The notes below the pieces were generated by a model. That model made no database searches, had not been told where the DNA came from, and worked only from the letters and a program-made list of their open reading frames with translations. From Bryobacterales bacterium (GTDB taxonomy: Bacteria; Acidobacteriota; Terriglobia; Bryobacterales; UBA6623): a stretch of 52,135 nt of DNA. Positions 43,744 to 52,135 of the stretch are shown here, piece by piece (the first letter of the stretch is position 1; each line of letters begins with the position of its first letter). The stretch spans positions 1-52,135 of the forward strand of contig JAJEHF010000059.1 of assembly GCA_022823865.1 (NCBI GenBank). The letters run 5' to 3'. A program made the position numbers and the translations under genes.

Positions 43744-46410
43744 CTATCTAGAGGCAAACGACTCGGACTGCACCACCGCGACGATCAGGTCGCGGAAGCC
43801 GTCGCCCCGCTCCACTGCCGACTTGGCGATGCGCCGCGCGGCAAGCCGGTCTCCAAAGCTCGGCGGGCGGCCCGTAGCGTACACCATCAGCTTTTCGGTC
43901 AAGCAACTGGCAAACACATCCATGCGGGCTAGCAGGTACCGCTTCAGGTCCGTTATGTCCTCAAGCCTCGTGCCGTCGCTCAATACGCCGACGGAATCCA
44001 CGGCCGGCCCCGGCAGAACACCCTTGCCGACCGTGGAATAGTATTCCTCGGTCAGGGCAGTTTGGCCGTCAGGCGGCTTGGTGTACAGCGGGTAGTAATC
44101 TCTCCAGCGGCCGACCGGGTCGAAGCTCTCCAAGACCATGCCGAGAGGGTCAATCTCGTTGTGGCAGCTGGCGCAAGTCGGATCTGCCCGGTGGGCGGCC
44201 AATTGATCCCGCATTGAAGTCGCACCACTGGTATCGGCCGCAATGGCGGGCACGTTCGGCGGCGGATCCGGGGGTCGCGCTCCGAAAACATTCTCGAGCA
44301 ACCACACTCCGCGCAGGACGGGCTGGGTGTCGACGCCGTTGGCGGTCGCCATCATGACCGCGCCGAGCCCGAGGATTCCGCCATGCCTGCCGCCGCGTTC
44401 GAACGTTACCCGCCGCATCTCGGTGCCCTCTAGCTCTCCGCCGTAAATCTTGTTCAGGCGAGCGTTGCGGTAGCTGAAGTCCGGGTCGATGAACGTTTCC
44501 AGCGGCAGATTCTCTCGGAGGATCTCGGCGAAGAACATCTCTGTCTCGTCGATCAGCGCCTCGCGGTCGGGATCGAAGAACCTCAGCAGGCGAGGGTCTG
44601 GCATGATGCCTTCGAGCAATCGCGTGGACAGCCACTGACCGGTGAAACTGCGCACGAAATTGATGTTCAGCTTGGTGGCCAGCAACCGGTCCACCTGTTC
44701 TGCCAACACTTGCGAGTCCGACAGCCGGCCCTCCGCAGCAATCTGGAACAGCTCGTCATCGGGGGGGTGCGACGTCAAGAAAAAGCTGAGGCGAGTCGCG
44801 AGATCGAATCCATCGAACTCGTCGGCACGCACTCCCCGATAAAGAAACAGCGGGGACACCAGCGCGCGCCGTACGGCTAGGTGCAAGCCATCCTCCACGC
44901 GACCGCCCGGAATCTTCGCGATGTGCTGCTCCGCTATGTCGGCATACGTGCGGATCTGCTCGTCGCTGGCGGGACGTCGAAACACGCGCGGGAGGAACCG
45001 CCTCAGTACGTTCTCGATGCGCTCGCGATCGGTCAGGCCAGGCCGTTCCGGCCCCAAGAACCGCTCGCTGCGAGCCCTGCGATCCCGTGTCTCGTCGTCT
45101 TCGACCAGCCGCAAGGGCCCGACCACCTCGAAGCCCGACAGATCAATGGCTGGGCCGTAGCGCTCGAGCTCTTCGTGGACGAATGCCTTGATCCAGTTGT
45201 GCGGGCCGTTGCCCAAGCCGCCACCCCACTCCTCCGGCAGCTTGTCCAGCCTCGGATCCTGCAAGTCGAGCGTCCCGCTCTCCATCAGCGCCTTGGTCGC
45301 TTTGTAGACCTGAACTTGGGTGGTCCCTCGCGATCCTCCGCCGTACTGCAGCATGGCGGCATAGTAGAGCCGATCCCGCACGAGGCGGTCCGCCAAGAAC
45401 GCGTGCGAATAATCCCGGCGCGGCGGATCTGAGTAGGCAGGGCCGTTTTCCCAGCGCACGCCGAAGAGATCTCCTGCAAAGAGCTCAACCTCGGCCACGA
45501 GCCGTTGTGCCTGTTCGCGCCCCGGCACGACCTCGAATTCGGCGAGCTTGCGGAGATCGCCGAACGGCGCGTAGTAGCCGTCGATCTTGGGACGTGCATA
45601 CAGGCCAATGCGGGCCGGCTCGCTTCTGGGCGCGTAGAACATGCTGTCGCTCTCGAAGACCTTGGCGTGGAGAACGATCCGATACACGCCGCTCTGAGCC
45701 GCCTCCCACCGCGAAGGCCAGGCGGCGGCGCTGGCCATGTTCCTAGACGAGACAATCCGGAAACGAGAGTCTTCGACGGAGCGGCCGGCGCTGGAGTCGA
45801 ACGCGGTGGACGAGAGGTTGTAGTTCTTGGGATCGGCCTTGCGCGGGCCGCTGTCAGGCGGCAGCAGCTCGTCGGCGATGCGAGTCGCCAGCTCCAAGTA
45901 TTGGGCCATCACCGGCGGCGACAGGATCAGGCCCGAGCCGACGTTGTCGAAGCCGTGAGACGAGTCATCCGCCGGGAACGAATGCGGCAAGGCGAAGTCG
46001 GAGATCCCAAACAGATCGCGAATCGAGTTCTCGTACTCGGCGCGATTCAGCCGACGGGGCACGCCCCCGCCCACCCCCGAGTGAGCCAGCAATCGGCCCT
46101 CTAGCCACTCCACCATTCGCCCGCGCTCCTCGGCAGACGGCTGGTTCGCGCCGACGGGCGGCATCTTCGCCGAGGAGAGCGCCTCGAACACCCTCTCCCA
46201 CTGCGCAATTGCTTCGCGCCTGGTCCAGTCGGTCTCGACGGGCGACAGATCGACGGCGGCTTGGGCCTGGTCGCCGGAATGGCACGCCAAGCAGTTACGC
46301 GCCAAGAATTCGCTAGCGGGGTCCGGCAGGGATTCGGCCGAGCCGCCGGCCGACAGAAGCAGCGTTCCGGCAGCGAGCAGGAGTCCCGGCCTCGGCACGG
46401 CGAGCCTCAC
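43744..46410 (-). CDS. DUF1592-type secreted multidomain protein with haem c sites
   Basis: The 888-residue protein has a signal peptide. An N-terminal planctomycete-type cytochrome c segment (FLARNCLACHSGDQ, AKMPPVG) precedes the usual DUF1587, DUF1595, DUF1592, DUF1588 and DUF1585 modules, seen as RRLNRAEYENSIRDLFG, LATRLSFFLTSHPPDDE, DPTCASCHNEIDPLG with a second CXXCH, and a C-terminal LTEKLMVYATGR. Function is unknown; the family is abundant in Planctomycetes and tied to DUF1552 partners. The GTG start overlaps the stop of the DUF1552 gene (GTGA), so the two are coupled. Confidence 0.9.
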   Translation of the reverse strand: MRLAVPRPGLLLAAGTLLLSAGGSAESLPDPASEFLARNCLACHSGDQAQAAVDLSPVETDWTRREAIAQWERVFEALSSAKMPPVGANQPSAEERGRMVEWLEGRLLAHSGVGGGVPRRLNRAEYENSIRDLFGISDFALPHSFPADDSSHGFDNVGSGLILSPPVMAQYLELATRIADELLPPDSGPRKADPKNYNLSSTAFDSSAGRSVEDSRFRIVSSRNMASAAAWPSRWEAAQSGVYRIVLHAKVFESDSMFYAPRSEPARIGLYARPKIDGYYAPFGDLRKLAEFEVVPGREQAQRLVAEVELFAGDLFGVRWENGPAYSDPPRRDYSHAFLADRLVRDRLYYAAMLQYGGGSRGTTQVQVYKATKALMESGTLDLQDPRLDKLPEEWGGGLGNGPHNWIKAFVHEELERYGPAIDLSGFEVVGPLRLVEDDETRDRRARSERFLGPERPGLTDRERIENVLRRFLPRVFRRPASDEQIRTYADIAEQHIAKIPGGRVEDGLHLAVRRALVSPLFLYRGVRADEFDGFDLATRLSFFLTSHPPDDELFQIAAEGRLSDSQVLAEQVDRLLATKLNINFVRSFTGQWLSTRLLEGIMPDPRLLRFFDPDREALIDETEMFFAEILRENLPLETFIDPDFSYRNARLNKIYGGELEGTEMRRVTFERGGRHGGILGLGAVMMATANGVDTQPVLRGVWLLENVFGARPPDPPPNVPAIAADTSGATSMRDQLAAHRADPTCASCHNEIDPLGMVLESFDPVGRWRDYYPLYTKPPDGQTALTEEYYSTVGKGVLPGPAVDSVGVLSDGTRLEDITDLKRYLLARMDVFASCLTEKLMVYATGRPPSFGDRLAARRIAKSAVERGDGFRDLIVAVVQSESFASR

Positions 46411-47672
46411 GCCAAGTGCTCGCTCAGTCCGCTGCGGGCATTGGCAAAGCTGTCCGCTTCCATCCCGAACCCTTGCATGAGCGTAATGAACAGATCTCCC
46501 AGCAAACGCGGCGCCGGGGCGTCGCGCTCGTACTTCCGGTGCCATCCGTGGCGGAACCCGCCGCCGGCCAGCACGGTCGGCAGGTTGCTGTTGTCGTGCG
46601 TGTTGGCATCGCCCATGCCGCTGCCGAATACCACTGCCGACGTGTCGAGCAGCGGCCGGCCGTCGGCATCCGTGGCAGCCCGGAGCTTCTCTAGGAACCC
46701 CGTGAAGCGCTTCACATGCTCGACCCCGACCAAGTTATAGTCAGCGATCCGCACGGGGTCGTTGCCGTGGTGGGACAGCCCGTGATAACCGGCGCTCAGA
46801 TTGCGTCCGTCAATGTTGAAGACCTGGCTCCAGCCCGGGATCAAGAACGTGAGCACCCTCGTCGAGTCGGTGGTGAGCGCCAGCGCCATCAGATCGTACA
46901 TGATCGATTCGCATTCCAAGGCTAGGTTCGGCGAGACCGGATCGAACTCGGGCAGCGGGTATTCCACCTTCGCCACGGGCCGGCCCAGCCACAGCTGCTG
47001 CTTGCGCAAGCGCTTCTCGACATCACGCACGGAAGAGAAGTACTCGCCCAGCTTCTGGCGGTCGGCCGGCGTCACGCTGCGCTCCAGCGCTCTTGCCTCG
47101 GAGACAGCGCCGTCCAAGACGCTGCGATTGGACGCCAGCAGGTATTCCATGCGGGCGCTGTCAGCGCCCGACCGGAACAGCGTCTGGTACAGCACGCTGG
47201 GCCGGCCGATCATGGGCAGAGCCACGCCCTCCTTGGTGAAGCTCATCCGGGCCTCGCCCGGCGGATTGCCGCATGTGACCTGCAGAGAGTCCAGACGGGT
47301 CTGATGGCCGACATGTTCGGCGACCAACTGATCGACCGAGATGCTGCCGGCCGCCGATCCGCTCAGCCACGCTTTCCAGCCGTGGTGGCCGTTGCGGCCG
47401 CGGTGGTCAAGGCCGGAGAAGACGGTCATCTCGCGGCGGAACGACGCGGCGGGTTCCAAGACTTCGGAAATCTGGTAGTCGGCCCCGACCTGTTCCGGGA
47501 AAAAGTGCTTCTGGTGGAACCCTAGGTAGGTGCCGATACAGATCAGCCGTTGAAGCGGTGGTTCCTCGGCACCCGCTCCCAAAGCAGGACGCGGGGCAAG
47601 CGATTCCAGCATAGGGAGGGCGATGCTCGCCCCCATGCATTGCAGAAACCTGCGCCGATCCGAACCGCGCAT
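46407..47672 (-). CDS. DUF1552 family Tat-exported protein
   Basis: The 421-residue protein starts GSDRRRFLQCMGASIALPML, a Tat leader, and has the family features PRLICIGTYLG-like LQRLICIGTYLGFHQKHFFP, VFSGLDHRGRNGHHG, SISVDQLVAEH and a C-terminal GSGMGDANTHDNSNLP with LAGGGF. The function is unknown. It is the first gene of an operon with DUF1592. TATGAT lies nine bases before the ATG. Confidence 0.9.
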   Translation of the reverse strand: MRGSDRRRFLQCMGASIALPMLESLAPRPALGAGAEEPPLQRLICIGTYLGFHQKHFFPEQVGADYQISEVLEPAASFRREMTVFSGLDHRGRNGHHGWKAWLSGSAAGSISVDQLVAEHVGHQTRLDSLQVTCGNPPGEARMSFTKEGVALPMIGRPSVLYQTLFRSGADSARMEYLLASNRSVLDGAVSEARALERSVTPADRQKLGEYFSSVRDVEKRLRKQQLWLGRPVAKVEYPLPEFDPVSPNLALECESIMYDLMALALTTDSTRVLTFLIPGWSQVFNIDGRNLSAGYHGLSHHGNDPVRIADYNLVGVEHVKRFTGFLEKLRAATDADGRPLLDTSAVVFGSGMGDANTHDNSNLPTVLAGGGFRHGWHRKYERDAPAPRLLGDLFITLMQGFGMEADSFANARSGLSEHLA

Positions 47673-47681
47673 GCCGCTGTC

Positions 47682-47687
47682 ATCATA
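47682..47687 (-). promoter_or_regulatory. -10 element TATGAT for the DUF1552-DUF1592 operon
   Basis: Nine bases before the ATG at 47672, with no Shine-Dalgarno site. Confidence 0.4.
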
Positions 47688-47992
47688 GCGCCGAAATCGT
47701 GCATCTACCACAACACGCATTGCCGGAACGGACTCGATCAAGGCAAGTCGGCGGGCCTTCGATCACCGCTTCTTGGGGTGTTGACTGATTCTGCCGACAG
47801 GCTCCGGGATGGCGCGGCAGTCCACGCCCAGAACCATCGGCCCACGGACTGCGCTGTCGCGAATCTGCTCCTGCCGGCACCCCGCCGCGACGCCGTGTGC
47901 AGCCAGAATCTCGTTCTGCAATGGCAATCGATGGCCAGTCCCTAGGCGTCCATGAGCGGCGGCGAGGCTAGACGCCTAAACCTCACCTGATT
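47688..47992. other. Intergenic, no gene seen
   Basis: Divergent region between the DUF1552 operon and the repeat that precedes the sulfatase pair. No ORF with recognisable features. Confidence 0.35.
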
Positions 47993-48027
47993 ATGGGGGC
48001 CGGATGAGCAAACAGAACGAATCGTAC
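47993..48027 (+). repeat. 35-base repeat, ECF sigma 5' end, copy 1
   Basis: Matches 51888-51922 at 33 of 35 positions. It includes an ATG at 48004 followed by codons for MSKQNESY, the same start as the sigma-factor remnant at 51899. Homology ends abruptly afterwards. Confidence 0.75.
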
Positions 48028-48117
48028 TTCGAGGCGCCAGCTTCGCCGGCGTGGGAAGGCTGGTTCTCAACTGTTTCTTGGGCTGGCGGCGTCACGACTC
48101 CCTACGACCGCCGCTGC

Positions 48118-48123
48118 TACACT
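48118..48123 (+). promoter_or_regulatory. -10 element TACACT, leaderless start
   Basis: Nine bases before the ATG at 48133. Confidence 0.4.
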
Positions 48124-48132
48124 GTGGCCCGC

Positions 48133-49581
48133 ATGCGAGCCGTCCTGCTTTGCGTCCAAGCGGCGCTGCTGCTAGGAGCCTGCGCGGCGCCGCCGACTGC
48201 TCCCTCTCCGCGACCGAACTTCGTCTACATCATGACGGACGATCACACCGTCCAGATGATGTCCGCATACGGGCCGAGCCGGGCGTCTACGCCCAACCTC
48301 GACCGCATCGCCCAAGAAGGGGCGCTGTTTCGGAACGCCTTCGTCACCAACTCGCTCTGCGCCCCGAGCCGGGCCACGTTGCTAACCGGCAAGTACAGCC
48401 ACATCAACGGCCAACGCAGCAACCGAGATACCTTCGACGGCTCGCAGCAGACCTTTCCCAAGCTGCTGCGACAGGCGGGTTACCAGACAGCCGTGGTCGG
48501 CAAGTGGCACCTTAAGTCCGAGCCCACCGGCTTCGACTATTGGAAAGTTCTGCCCGGCCAAGGGGCCTATCACGACCCCTCCTTCATCGAAATGGGAGAG
48601 CGCATCGAGCATGAAGGCTACGTCACGGACCTGATCACCGACTTCGCGATCGACTGGGTGCGCGGGCGCGACCCCGAGAAGCCCTTCGCGCTGCTCTATC
48701 ACCACAAGGCGCCGCACGGCCTATGGCAGCCGGCGAAACGACACGAGGATCTCTTCTCAGACGAGCAGATCCCGCAGCCGGCTACCTTCGACGATGACCT
48801 GTCGGGCCGCGCTGAAGCTGTGCAGGCGTCGAACACCCGCCTCGTCCCAGAGTTGCTGCTGCGCTGGAACCGCCGGGGCAACCTCGGCAAGCTCCACCCT
48901 CCGGAAGCGCTCCGAGGCGCCGAGCTGAACGACTGGATGTATCAGCAGTACGTGAAGGACTACATGCGCGTGATGGCGGCGGTGGACGAGAACGTCGGGC
49001 GCTTTCTCGACTTCCTCGACGAGGAGGGGCTCGCGCAGAACACGGTGGTGATCTACACGTCGGACAACGGGATGTTCGTGGGCGATCACTTCATGTTCGA
49101 CAAGCGCGTGATGTACGAGGAGCCGCTTCGATTGCCTCTGGTCATGCGCTATCCGCAGATGATCCAGCCGGGCACAGTGGTCGATGGCTTCGCGCTCAAT
49201 GTCGACTATGCCCCGACGATCCTCGACCTGGCGGGCGTCGAAGTTCCCGCCGACATGCAGGGGGCGAGCCTGCGGCCGCTCTTCGGCGGGGCCAAGCCGG
49301 CCGGCTGGCGGACGTCGATGTATTACCACTACTGGGAGTACCCCAACAGCCACGAGATCGTCCCGCACTATGGAGTCCGAACGGAGCGCTACAAGCTGAT
49401 CCACCACTACGACACTCGCTACGGCGGGCCGGCGGCTTGGGAGCTGATCGACTTGCAGGAGGATCCCGAGGAGAGGCGGAACTTCTACGGCGACCCGGAG
49501 TATGCGGAGGTGATTGCGCAGTTGCAGGCGGAACTCGAGCGGCTTCGAAACGAATTGCAGGCGCCCCCGCTGGCTAGATGA
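48133..49581 (+). CDS. Sulfatase lipoprotein (S1 family)
   Basis: The 482-residue protein has the lipobox LLLGAC (Cys17). Motifs are NFVYIMTDDHTVQMM, the formylglycine site LCAPSRATLLTGKY with Cys76, VVGKWHLKS, HHKAPHG and IYTSDNGMF, with a C-terminal RTERYKLIHHYD and LIDLQEDPEE. It desulfates an extracellular glycan or small molecule. The ATG at 48133 is preferred because it yields the lipoprotein signal; the frame is open back to 48004, within the sigma-like repeat. It forms a tandem pair with the next sulfatase. Confidence 0.92.
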   Translation: MRAVLLCVQAALLLGACAAPPTAPSPRPNFVYIMTDDHTVQMMSAYGPSRASTPNLDRIAQEGALFRNAFVTNSLCAPSRATLLTGKYSHINGQRSNRDTFDGSQQTFPKLLRQAGYQTAVVGKWHLKSEPTGFDYWKVLPGQGAYHDPSFIEMGERIEHEGYVTDLITDFAIDWVRGRDPEKPFALLYHHKAPHGLWQPAKRHEDLFSDEQIPQPATFDDDLSGRAEAVQASNTRLVPELLLRWNRRGNLGKLHPPEALRGAELNDWMYQQYVKDYMRVMAAVDENVGRFLDFLDEEGLAQNTVVIYTSDNGMFVGDHFMFDKRVMYEEPLRLPLVMRYPQMIQPGTVVDGFALNVDYAPTILDLAGVEVPADMQGASLRPLFGGAKPAGWRTSMYYHYWEYPNSHEIVPHYGVRTERYKLIHHYDTRYGGPAAWELIDLQEDPEERRNFYGDPEYAEVIAQLQAELERLRNELQAPPLAR

Positions 49582-49727
49582 CCGCGTATCCGCCTGGCGT
49601 TTCTCCCACTCGAGCACCGCCAAGACCGGACAGTGGTTCAAATGTCGGCCGGCCAAAGCGAGGAACTGTCGCCAATCGCAGAGCTCGATCGAGCGCGGCG
49701 CTCGGATAGGACTGGAGAATCGTCAAC

Positions 49728-51488
49728 ATGAAGAAGCTGCTCTTGAGCGCCTTGTGCGCCGGGTTGTCGTGCGCCCCGTCAAGTGACCGGGATCCGTCCG
49801 CGGACCGTCCTCCCAACTTCGTGATCGTTCTCGCCGATGATCAGGGCTGGGGCGACCTGAGCGTCCACGGGAATACCAACCTGTCGACTCCGAACATTGA
49901 CTCGCTCGCCCGCGACGGCGCGTTGTTCGATCGTTTCTTCGTCTGCCCGGTCTGCTCTCCCACGCGCGCGGAGTTCCTTACGGCACGCTACTATCCGCGC
50001 GGCGGCGTCTACGGCACCAGCGCCGGCTCCGAGCGCCTTGACCTCGATGAGGCGACGATCGCCGAGACCTTCAAGGCCGCCGGATACGCCACCGGCGCGT
50101 TCGGCAAATGGCACAACGGCGGGCAGCCCCCTTACCATCCGAACTCCCGCGGATTCGACGAATATTATGGCTTCACCTCGGGCCATTGGGCGCACTATTT
50201 TGACGCCCCGATGGATCACAACGGCGCGCTGGTGCGAGGCCAGGGCTTCATCATCGACGACCTCACCGAGCGCGCGCTGGCGTTCATCGAGCGGAACCAG
50301 GATCGCCCGTTCTTCGCTTACCTGCCCTACAACACGCCGCACTCCCCGATGCAGGTCCCGGATCGGTTCTACGAGAAGTTTGACGGCGCCGAGCTGGCCA
50401 TGCACAACCGCGAGCCCGAGAAAGAGCGCATCGGCCACACCCGGGCCGCGCTCGCCATGGTCGAGAACATCGATTGGAACGTCGGCCGGATCTTCGAGAA
50501 GCTCGACTCGCTCGCTATTTCAGAAAACACGGTCTTCATTTACTTTTCCGACAACGGGCCGAACGGCGTCCGCTGGAACGGGGACATGAAGGGGCGCAAA
50601 GGCTCGATTGACGAAGGCGGCGTGCGCGTGCCGTTCTTGATCCGTTGGCCGGACGGCATCGAGGCTGGTCTGCGAGTCGACCAGATCGCAGGGGCGATCG
50701 ACCTGCTGCCGACTCTCGCCGACATCGCCGGGATCGATCTGATCAGCCAGAAACCCCTGGATGGCAAGAGCGTCAAGCCGCTGTTGGACGGTTCGGCCGG
50801 TGATTGGCCTGACCGCGAGATCTTCTCGTTCCGGCCGGGGAAGGGAGCGTCGAGCGTTCGCACCCAGCGCTTTCGCATGGACACGGAGGGCCAGCTCTTC
50901 GACATTGCCGCCGACCCCGGTCAAAGGACCGACGTCGCCGACCAACATCCCGAAGAAGCGGCCCGGCTCAAAAAGGCTCTCGACGCCATGACCGCGGAGA
51001 TCCACGCTGAGCTCGGCGAAGACGACCGCGGCTTCCCGGTCGGGCACAAGGCCTTCACGCTGCTTCCAGCCCGCGACGGCGTCGCGGAAGGGACGGTCAT
51101 ACGCAGCAACCGTTTTCCCAACGCCTCGTTCTTCTTGGAGTGGGGGAGCGTCGACGACCTCATCAGCTGGGATATCGACGTTCTCGAAGCCGGCGAGTAC
51201 GAAGCGACCGTCTACTACGCTTGCCCGCAAGCCGACTTAGGCTCGATCGTCGAGCTTTCGTTCGGTGAAGCGACAGTCAGCGCGAAGGTCACCGAAGCGC
51301 ACGATCCGCCGGTGATCGGTCCGGACCACGACCGAGTCGAGCGGCAAGAGTCGGTCACGAAGGACTTTCGTCCGATGACGATCGGCAAGATTCGACTCGC
51401 CCAAGGTCGCGGCCCGTTCACCCTGAGGGCGAAGGATATTCCGGGCGGGCAAGCGATGGAAGTCCACTCCATCACGCTCAGACGCTAG
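49728..51488 (+). CDS. Arylsulfatase with C-terminal beta domain
   Basis: The 586-residue secreted sulfatase has a signal or lipoprotein peptide (LSALCAGLSC), the metal site NFVIVLADDQGWGDLS, the formylglycine site VCSPTRAEFLTARYYPRGG with Cys76, FGKWHNGG, PYNTPHSPM and YFSDNGPNG. After about residue 440 an added beta-sandwich-like domain (SNRFPNASFFLEWGSV, AGEYEATVYYACPQADLGS, GRGPFTLRAKDI) may bind carbohydrate. A GGAG site lies before the ATG. The lack of the longer tail in the neighbouring sulfatase shows that the two are not recent duplicates. Confidence 0.92.
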   Translation: MKKLLLSALCAGLSCAPSSDRDPSADRPPNFVIVLADDQGWGDLSVHGNTNLSTPNIDSLARDGALFDRFFVCPVCSPTRAEFLTARYYPRGGVYGTSAGSERLDLDEATIAETFKAAGYATGAFGKWHNGGQPPYHPNSRGFDEYYGFTSGHWAHYFDAPMDHNGALVRGQGFIIDDLTERALAFIERNQDRPFFAYLPYNTPHSPMQVPDRFYEKFDGAELAMHNREPEKERIGHTRAALAMVENIDWNVGRIFEKLDSLAISENTVFIYFSDNGPNGVRWNGDMKGRKGSIDEGGVRVPFLIRWPDGIEAGLRVDQIAGAIDLLPTLADIAGIDLISQKPLDGKSVKPLLDGSAGDWPDREIFSFRPGKGASSVRTQRFRMDTEGQLFDIAADPGQRTDVADQHPEEAARLKKALDAMTAEIHAELGEDDRGFPVGHKAFTLLPARDGVAEGTVIRSNRFPNASFFLEWGSVDDLISWDIDVLEAGEYEATVYYACPQADLGSIVELSFGEATVSAKVTEAHDPPVIGPDHDRVERQESVTKDFRPMTIGKIRLAQGRGPFTLRAKDIPGGQAMEVHSITLRR

Positions 51489-51689
51489 CCCTTTTCGGTG
51501 AATCAGTCGCTGATCGCCTGGGTCGCCAGCACGCGTAGATCGGTCTTCAGCACTCGTCGCTCCGGCCCCATCAGTTGAATGAATCCCATGCAAGCACTCG
51601 GCGACGGCTCATTGGCACCTCACGTGGAGAGGGCTTTGGTTGGTCGCTTCGGATAGGCTTGCGTCCTCTGTCGACTTCGGCCATCCGCT

Positions 51690-51850
51690 CGAGAAACGCA
51701 ACCTCATCGATGACCCGGCGTACGCTGATAAGCTCGCCGAGCTCCAGGCGGCGCTCTGAAAGGCTCAAGCGCGAAACCGGCGCGGTTCCGGACGAGATGC
51801 CGATCGACCCGCAGCTCCGGATGGAGCTGCCCGACAAAGATATCCGGTAG
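51690..51850 (+). pseudogene. Sulfatase C-terminal remnant with frameshift
   Basis: One frame gives DFGHPLEKRNLIDDPAYADK followed by LAELQAAL and a stop. The next frame continues directly with RLKRETGAVPDEMPIDPQLR and MELPDKDIR. Together they read like the end of a sulfatase, where the residues after the DP-A-Y-A block form a helix. A single-base indel near 51762 separates the two halves. The N-terminal nine tenths of the gene are missing. Confidence 0.5.
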
Positions 51851-51887
51851 AGGGATGTTAGGTTTCAGTCGCAGCCGCTATATCTTC

Positions 51888-51922
51888 ATGTGGGCCGGAT
51901 GACCAAACAGAACGAATCGTAC
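51888..51922 (+). repeat. 35-base repeat, ECF sigma 5' end, copy 2
   Basis: Copy of 47993-48027 with two mismatches. The intervening 3.9 kb hold two intact sulfatases and a decayed one. Confidence 0.75.
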
Positions 51923-52009
51923 GGCGCGTCTGAGGACCTGGTTGTCGAGATCACGGCGATCCAGCCGCGCCTTTACGGCTTTATCTTGAAGCGCCTAGCG
52001 CATGTTTGA
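51899..52009 (+). pseudogene. ECF sigma factor, N-terminal stub
   Basis: The 36 residues MTKQNESYGASEDLVVEITA and then IQPRLYGFILKRL resemble region 2.1 of planctomycete/verrucomicrobial-type ECF sigma factors, where a Gln-X-X-Leu-Tyr-Gly/Ala-Phe/Tyr-Ile core is usual. The frame ends at a TGA where region 2.2 should begin. It is a truncated gene. The DNA after it is AT-rich and shows no further sigma-factor reading frame to the window edge. Confidence 0.55.
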
Positions 52010-52135
52010 CATTTCTTGGCCGATTTGGGGCTGCAAGCTCTCAAAAGTCCTTGTAAACACAGGGATTCCCTCGCTGGGTCTCAGAATTCCTAGGTAACAA
52101 CATATTTTCAGGATATTCTATCTAACAATTGCTTT
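52010..52135. other. AT-rich end of window
   Basis: The last 60 or so bases are clearly richer in A and T than the rest. No gene is visible; the region may hold a promoter or an element end continuing beyond the window. Confidence 0.3.

Noticed and set aside
51484..51600. Minus-strand 28-codon frame MGFIQLMGPERRVLKTDLR and on
   Set aside because: Too short, and no family could be named; it may be a fragment but cannot be supported.

Overview
The window is GC-rich, densely coded DNA that most resembles an uncultured member of the Acidobacteriota, probably near Bryobacterales/Solibacter. This is an inference from gene content: two tandem VWFA genes of the acidobacterial type, a CTP synthase and phosphate acetyltransferase, many Tat-exported Gfo/Idh/MocA and aldo/keto reductases, a DUF1552/DUF1592 pair, secreted sulfatases, and DUF6152/quinoprotein genes. 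No rRNA, complete tRNA or CRISPR array was seen. || Layout: 305-2317 is a standalone GmrSD-like nuclease (DUF262 plus HNH). 2729-10075 is a periplasmic oxidation region. It has two copies of a three-gene secreted cassette (here called A, B and DUF6152) around a PQQ/cytochrome c dehydrogenase. 10345-15541 is a decayed accessory island: an intact yjbQ and a damaged second copy, an ATPase/methyltransferase chimera, a retropepsin-like protease with a small partner, a phage tape-measure stub, an acetylesterase broken by one amber codon, and an integrase tail. 15616-21579 holds envelope and membrane genes: a glycine-zipper protein, a membrane J-domain protein, a PQQ-like propeller, two DUF6644-type membrane proteins and a cytochrome c'-like lipoprotein. 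|| 21591-43569 is mostly metabolism and housekeeping: mmsA, Tat-exported oxidoreductases, xseA, a membrane phosphodiesterase, pta, VWFA genes, pyrG, iolG, a ceramidase-like hydrolase, an enolase-superfamily enzyme, a GH43-like propeller, a sulfatase and a YbdK-type ligase. 43744-47672 is a DUF1552/DUF1592 operon. 48133-51488 holds two sulfatases flanked by 35-base repeats that carry the first codons of a lost ECF sigma gene, followed by a decayed sulfatase tail and a 36-codon sigma remnant. || Working together: the quinoprotein, DUF6152, DUF6644 and cytochrome genes suggest alcohol or aldehyde oxidation in the periplasm feeding electrons to the respiratory chain. Sulfatases, acetylesterase, ceramidase-like and GH43-like proteins suggest breakdown of sulfated or acylated glycans and lipids. 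IolG, MmsA and the Gfo/Idh enzymes fit inositol and sugar oxidation. Many first genes of transcription units have a -10-like hexamer only 5-10 bases before the start codon and no Shine-Dalgarno site, so leaderless transcripts look common. Genes inside operons have clear Shine-Dalgarno sites or overlapping starts and stops.
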